Assembly: GCA_903839965.1 (NCBI GenBank)
Contig: CAIMEK010000248.1
Location: 1-8,984, forward strand
Reading direction: 5' to 3'
Source of the DNA: an uncultured Acetobacteraceae bacterium
Lineage (GTDB): Bacteria > Pseudomonadota > Alphaproteobacteria > Acetobacterales > Acetobacteraceae
DNA length: 8,984 bases
Every line of letters begins with the position of its first letter. Position 1 is the stretch's first letter. The notes beneath the pieces were generated by a model that ran no database searches, had not been told where the DNA came from, and was given only the letters and a program-made list of their open reading frames with translations. Shown one piece after another: positions 5,707 through 8,984 of this stretch. Both the position numbers and the translations under genes were made by a program.

Positions 5707-5736
5707 GCTGCGCCGCCTGCAATCGGGGAGCGCGCC

Positions 5737-6168
5737 ATGGCACGGCCGACCGGAACCTTCGCCGCCTTCCTGGCCATGGCTTTCGTTGTCGTCGGACTGA
5801 CCGGGCTGTTCGCTTGCTTCGCCGCGCCGCTGCCGCTGCAGCGCGCCCTGGCCCGCGAAGCGGCGCTGGACGAGGCCGCCGCAGTGGCGCGCGGCGCCGA
5901 TCCGGCCGCGGCGCTGGCGGCGCTGCGGGCACGGTTGGGCGAGTCCTTCCCCGCCCTCGCGCCCGGACCGGACCTTCAGGCGCGCATCGCCGCCGAACGG
6001 CTGGCGATGCGGACGCGCTTCACCGTCGAGAGCGAGGTGACGCTGACCCGGCTGCGTTGGCTCATTTCGGTCATCACCATCATGGCGGCGGCATTCGGCA
6101 TCGGCATGCTGAACCTGGCTGCCCGGGCGAGGGACCCGTCCGCCGCGAAGGAAACGCGAGACGGGTAA
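5737..6168 (+). CDS. Small membrane protein of unknown function
   Basis: I do not recognise this 143-residue protein. It has an N-terminal membrane helix (about 8-30, rich in Phe, Val and Leu) and a second helix (about 106-128). Between them is an Ala/Arg/Glu-rich segment (33-104), probably helical, containing Ala-Pro-Gly-Pro-Asp at 75-79. The tail (129-143) is short and charged. With two helices, the middle segment would lie on one side of the membrane, probably the periplasm if the N-terminus is inside. GGGGAG lies about 7 bases before ATG 5737, a good ribosome site, and codon use resembles the surrounding high-GC genes, so I consider it a real gene. It sits just after the IS630 remnant and before the AT-rich gap leading to the giant surface protein; no functional link is evident. 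Confidence 0.7.
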   Translation: MARPTGTFAAFLAMAFVVVGLTGLFACFAAPLPLQRALAREAALDEAAAVARGADPAAALAALRARLGESFPALAPGPDLQARIAAERLAMRTRFTVESEVTLTRLRWLISVITIMAAAFGIGMLNLAARARDPSAAKETRDG

Positions 6169-6187
6169 CTCGTCATGCCATCTACAG

Positions 6188-6214
6188 TTGTATTCTATGA
6201 GGATAAAATATACT
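6188..6214 (+). promoter_or_regulatory. Weak promoter-like pair in the AT-rich gap
   Basis: TTGTAT (6188-6193) and TATACT (6209-6214) are separated by 15 bases, slightly short for sigma-70. A short inverted repeat TTGT-T-ACAA (6220-6228) follows directly. Both lie in the AT-rich stretch upstream of the giant surface-protein gene. This is a tentative alternative to the promoter candidate at 6288-6315. Confidence 0.22.
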
Positions 6215-6287
6215 CAAAGTTGTTACAAACCGTCGCAGATGCGCGGCTAATTTGAGACTCGGGCAAAATCAGCGACTCCGACACATC

Positions 6288-6315
6288 TTGTGCTTGCTTT
6301 GTGTCCCAGTATTAT
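6288..6315 (+). promoter_or_regulatory. Candidate promoter of the DUF4347 surface-protein gene
   Basis: TTGTGC (6288-6293) and TATTAT (6310-6315) are spaced by 16 bases. The -10 differs from consensus by one base; the -35 is weak. Transcription would start near 6322, giving a leader of about 68 bases before the TTG start at 6390. The surrounding 6170-6340 region is markedly AT-richer than the rest of the window, as expected for a promoter region or a boundary of acquired DNA. Confidence 0.35.
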
Positions 6316-6389
6316 GACCTAACTGGTTCCGGTCGTATCGTCCCCGGCAAAGCCCGTAGGGGGCCAGCGCCGTTCTCGTGGGGGCAACG

Positions 6390-8984
6390 TTGAAGCTGAT
6401 CCTTGAGCCGCGCCAGCTCTTCGATGGCAGCATCCATGTGACTGCCACGGATGCGCATCATCATGTCCATCACTTCGATGCCGCGGCGAGCGGAAAAGGC
6501 GCCGATCCCGCCCATTCCGACACCTTGCACGATACCTCCGCCGTCGCCCTCGCCGGGCTGACCGACGCAACCCGCGCCGCCTCCGAACGCGCGGCCGGCC
6601 AGCACGCGCGCGCAACCGGCGGGCAGGAGGGCCACGATCGGGCCGCCGGCAACGGCCATGACCGCGCCGCCGCCGCCGGCCTGGCGGAGGGATCACAGGT
6701 CACCTCGGTGCTGTTCGTCGATTCGCGGGTGACGAACTGGACCACCCTGACCGCCAAGCTGGCCCCGGGCACCGAGGTTGTGGTGATCGACGCCGGGCAT
6801 GACGGCATCGACCAGGTGAGCGCCGCCCTGGCCACGCTGCACGGCATCCGCTCGATCAATTTCCTCACCTACGGCAGTTCCGGGCAGATCGAGCTGGGCT
6901 CCGGCATGGTCAACGACGCCACCCTGCTCGCGCGCGCCGCACAGGTGGCGGGATGGGGCGACCACCTGGCCGCCAACGCCACCATCGCGCTGTGGGGCTG
7001 CGACGTCGGCGCCGGCAACAGCGGCACCGCCTTCATTGCCGACCTGCACGCCATTACCGGCGCGCAGGTGGCCGCCTCGACCAACGCCACTGGCGCCGCC
7101 GCGCTGGGCGGCGACTGGACGCTGGAAGCAAACACCGATCCGCTGCACAGGGTCGCCGATCCGTTCACCCGACAGGCGCGGGCGTCCTACAACGGCCTGC
7201 TCGACACGCCGACCGTCCTGCTCTCGGTCGTCGGCGCCTCGAACAACACGGCGGGCCTCGGCACGCAGTTCGATCCGGTCAGCAGTTCGGTGCTGATGAC
7301 GGCGGGCGAGATCGCGCGCATGCGCGCGACGCTGCAGATCGTGGACGGCACCAACGCCGGCACCACGATGACGGTCACGCTGCCGACCGGCCTGACGCTC
7401 GATCCGAACTATGCGACCGATGGCTCCGTCACCGTGTTGCTGGCGAGCCCGCACCAGGATATCGGCACGACGCTGACCGGCACCGGCCTGCAGATCGGCG
7501 AAACCGGAAGCGGCATCAACAACGCCAAGCTCGACCTCGGCACCGGCGCCGACACCAGCGATGTGGTGGTCGCGAAACTGCCGGCCAGCGCGATATCGGT
7601 GGTCGGGCAGACCGTCACGTTCAACCTCGGCGATCTTACCAACAGCGACGGCTCGCCGATCCCGAGCTATGCCATCGTCGAATTCAATACCGTCGTCGGC
7701 GCGGCGGTGGCGGGCGGCAGCAGCCTGACCACCTCGATGGTCGGCGCCGCCAACGCGACCCCGACCGCCACGGTCAGCGACTCCCTCAGCGTCGAAGCGC
7801 CGGCAGTGGCGCTTGCCAAGCAGGTCACCGGCATCACCACCAATGCCGACGGCTCGGTCAGCGTCACCTACAAGGACACGATCACCAATTCCGGCAACGG
7901 CCCGGCCTACAGCCTCGCGCTCAGCGACCCGGGGGCAGGCGTCGGCACGGCCGCCTATAGCGGCACCATGTCCGGCACCGGCGTGGGCGTCGTCGCCAGC
8001 GCGACCGGCAGCAGCTTCCAGGCGACGCTGACCTCGCTCGCGGCCGGCGGGGTGGAGAGCTTCACCTATACCGTGACCATTCCGGTCGCCCTCGCGCATC
8101 AGGCGGTCACCGACGCCGCCAGCACCGCGACCCTGACCTCGGCCGCGCTCAATTCGACCTACGAAGTGGCAGGCAGCCATACCCTCAGCTATTCGGCCTA
8201 CTACCCCGGGACGCCGACCGACACCACGAAGGCCGCGACCGACTGGAACACCGGCACCCAGCGGATCACCCTGCAGCAGTTCGACCCGACCCTGGGTACG
8301 CTGACCAGCATCAACCTGACGCTGTACGCGGATGTCGACTCGTCCGGCATGGTCACGAACCCGGCGTCGAACGGCGCCATCATCGTCAGGCAATACGACG
8401 CGAGCATGTCGGTCGACCTGCTCAGCCCCGGATTTACCGGACCGTTCACCGACGTCGGAATCATCGGCAACGTCCTGGCCACCGCTTCGCCTGTGCTGGT
8501 CAGCCTGCCCGTGCAGCTTCTGACGTCGGGACAAACGGTTTCGTTCACCGTCACCGATTCGCACGCGACCGCCGGCTACACCGTCCCCGTGGGCAGCTAC
8601 GCGGTCTACGAAGGGACCGGCAGCGTGGTGTTCCCGGTATACACGGCCGCCACCACGCTGACGCGGCTCACCGGCGGCAACCTGAGCCTCAGCGAAACGA
8701 CCGCCGCCTACGCCGAAGGCACCGTGACCTACACGTATGTCGGCAACAACGAGGTGCTGGTCGGCACCAGCTTGACGCCGGCGGCCAGCCACACGAGCAC
8801 CTCGGCCGGGCTCGACGTGGTGTCGGGCACGGTGAACCAGGACACCTCGCCGATCAGGGGCACCGACGCACCGCTGGTGGGATTGGCCGGACAGACCGTG
8901 ACGGTGACGTTCACCGGGCAGACCGGCACGGAGACGGTGCCGACCGCCGCGGACGGCAGCTTCGCCGTGCTGGTGCCGGACAAA
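6390..8984 (+). CDS. Giant surface/secreted protein, N-terminal part (LEPR motif, DUF4347, choice-of-anchor E-like)
   Basis: 865 codons are open to the window end, so the gene continues beyond it. Residues 5-8 are Leu-Glu-Pro-Arg followed by Gln-Leu-Phe-Asp-Gly, the N-terminal motif typical of very large bacterial surface proteins. A His-rich stretch (23-28) and an Ala/Gly/His linker follow to about 100. DUF4347 spans about 104-250, with Val-Val-Val-Ile-Asp, Leu-Trp-Gly-Cys-Asp (Cys204) and Val-Ala-Ala-Ser-Thr-Asn-Ala-Thr-Gly. Next come a beta-rich region (270-455), a DUF11-like domain (470-567, Ile-Thr-Asn-Ser-Gly-Asn-Gly-Pro-Ala), a choice-of-anchor E-like domain (600-783; Leu-Gln-Gln-Phe-Asp-Pro near its start, Val-Thr-Tyr-Thr-Tyr at its end) and the start of an Ig-like repeat. 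No signal peptide is seen, so type I secretion by a C-terminal signal is the likely route. The TTG start at 6390 is chosen because Lys-Leu-Ile-Leu-Glu-Pro-Arg is the normal beginning and GGGGG (6380-6384) lies 5 bases upstream; GTG 6378 is the alternative. Likely an adhesin or biofilm protein. Confidence 0.88.
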   Translation, partial: MKLILEPRQLFDGSIHVTATDAHHHVHHFDAAASGKGADPAHSDTLHDTSAVALAGLTDATRAASERAAGQHARATGGQEGHDRAAGNGHDRAAAAGLAEGSQVTSVLFVDSRVTNWTTLTAKLAPGTEVVVIDAGHDGIDQVSAALATLHGIRSINFLTYGSSGQIELGSGMVNDATLLARAAQVAGWGDHLAANATIALWGCDVGAGNSGTAFIADLHAITGAQVAASTNATGAAALGGDWTLEANTDPLHRVADPFTRQARASYNGLLDTPTVLLSVVGASNNTAGLGTQFDPVSSSVLMTAGEIARMRATLQIVDGTNAGTTMTVTLPTGLTLDPNYATDGSVTVLLASPHQDIGTTLTGTGLQIGETGSGINNAKLDLGTGADTSDVVVAKLPASAISVVGQTVTFNLGDLTNSDGSPIPSYAIVEFNTVVGAAVAGGSSLTTSMVGAANATPTATVSDSLSVEAPAVALAKQVTGITTNADGSVSVTYKDTITNSGNGPAYSLALSDPGAGVGTAAYSGTMSGTGVGVVASATGSSFQATLTSLAAGGVESFTYTVTIPVALAHQAVTDAASTATLTSAALNSTYEVAGSHTLSYSAYYPGTPTDTTKAATDWNTGTQRITLQQFDPTLGTLTSINLTLYADVDSSGMVTNPASNGAIIVRQYDASMSVDLLSPGFTGPFTDVGIIGNVLATASPVLVSLPVQLLTSGQTVSFTVTDSHATAGYTVPVGSYAVYEGTGSVVFPVYTAATTLTRLTGGNLSLSETTAAYAEGTVTYTYVGNNEVLVGTSLTPAASHTSTSAGLDVVSGTVNQDTSPIRGTDAPLVGLAGQTVTVTFTGQTGTETVPTAADGSFAVLVPDK

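Noticed and set aside
6693..8792. 699-codon open frame on the minus strand
   Set aside because: It is antisense to a frame carrying DUF4347 and other recognisable domains. Its product is Arg/Gly/Ala/Asp/His-rich low-complexity sequence, typical of the shadow strand in high-GC coding DNA.
1..8984. CRISPR arrays, tRNA or rRNA genes, long direct repeats
   Set aside because: I looked for regularly spaced repeats, cloverleaf-like segments and rRNA motifs and saw none. The repetitive look of the surface-protein gene comes from beta-rich codon patterns, not exact repeats.

Overview
The window is high-GC DNA from an alphaproteobacterium, most likely Rhodospirillales and perhaps Acetobacteraceae. The basis is a stand-alone F0 gene cluster ordered atpI-atpB-atpE-atpF'-atpF, with two different b-type stalk genes, a b' subunit preceded by a signal peptide, and GC-rich codon use. 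The lineage is inference; no rRNA or other decisive marker is present.

Layout. (1) 38-625, plus: a secreted, tail-anchored protein of unknown function. It ends one base from a convergent gene. (2) 3711-627, minus: the F0 sector of ATP synthase, followed directly by a small P-loop protein whose Walker A motif lacks its lysine. A perfect TTGACA box lies upstream of atpI, and GC-rich stem-loops flank atpE, whose product is needed in many copies. The F1 genes are not in the window, as is usual in alphaproteobacteria, where F0 and F1 are separate operons. (3) 4664-3888, minus: a DUF2189 polytopic membrane protein. (4) About 4817-5622: a scrap zone with three broken genes end to end, namely a piece of an acyltransferase-3, the last third of an ABC exporter ATPase domain, and the C-terminal half of an IS630-family transposase. 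(5) 5737-6168, plus: a small two-helix membrane protein of unknown function. (6) About 6169-6389: a noticeably AT-richer intergenic region with promoter-like boxes. (7) 6390 to the window end, plus: the first 865 codons of a very large surface or secreted protein. It carries an LEPR-type N-terminal motif, a His-rich linker, a DUF4347 domain, beta-rich repeat domains including a DUF11-like one, and a choice-of-anchor E-like domain. It starts with TTG and has no stop before the window ends.

How the parts work together. The atp genes build the membrane proton channel and peripheral stalk of ATP synthase. The genes from 4664 to 8984 form an accessory region, remodelled by transposition and leading into a giant adhesin-like gene. 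I see no clear new multi-gene system. The best leads are the DUF4347 protein with an apparent His-to-Tyr change, the lysine-less P-loop protein tied to the F0 operon, and the hairpins flanking atpE.
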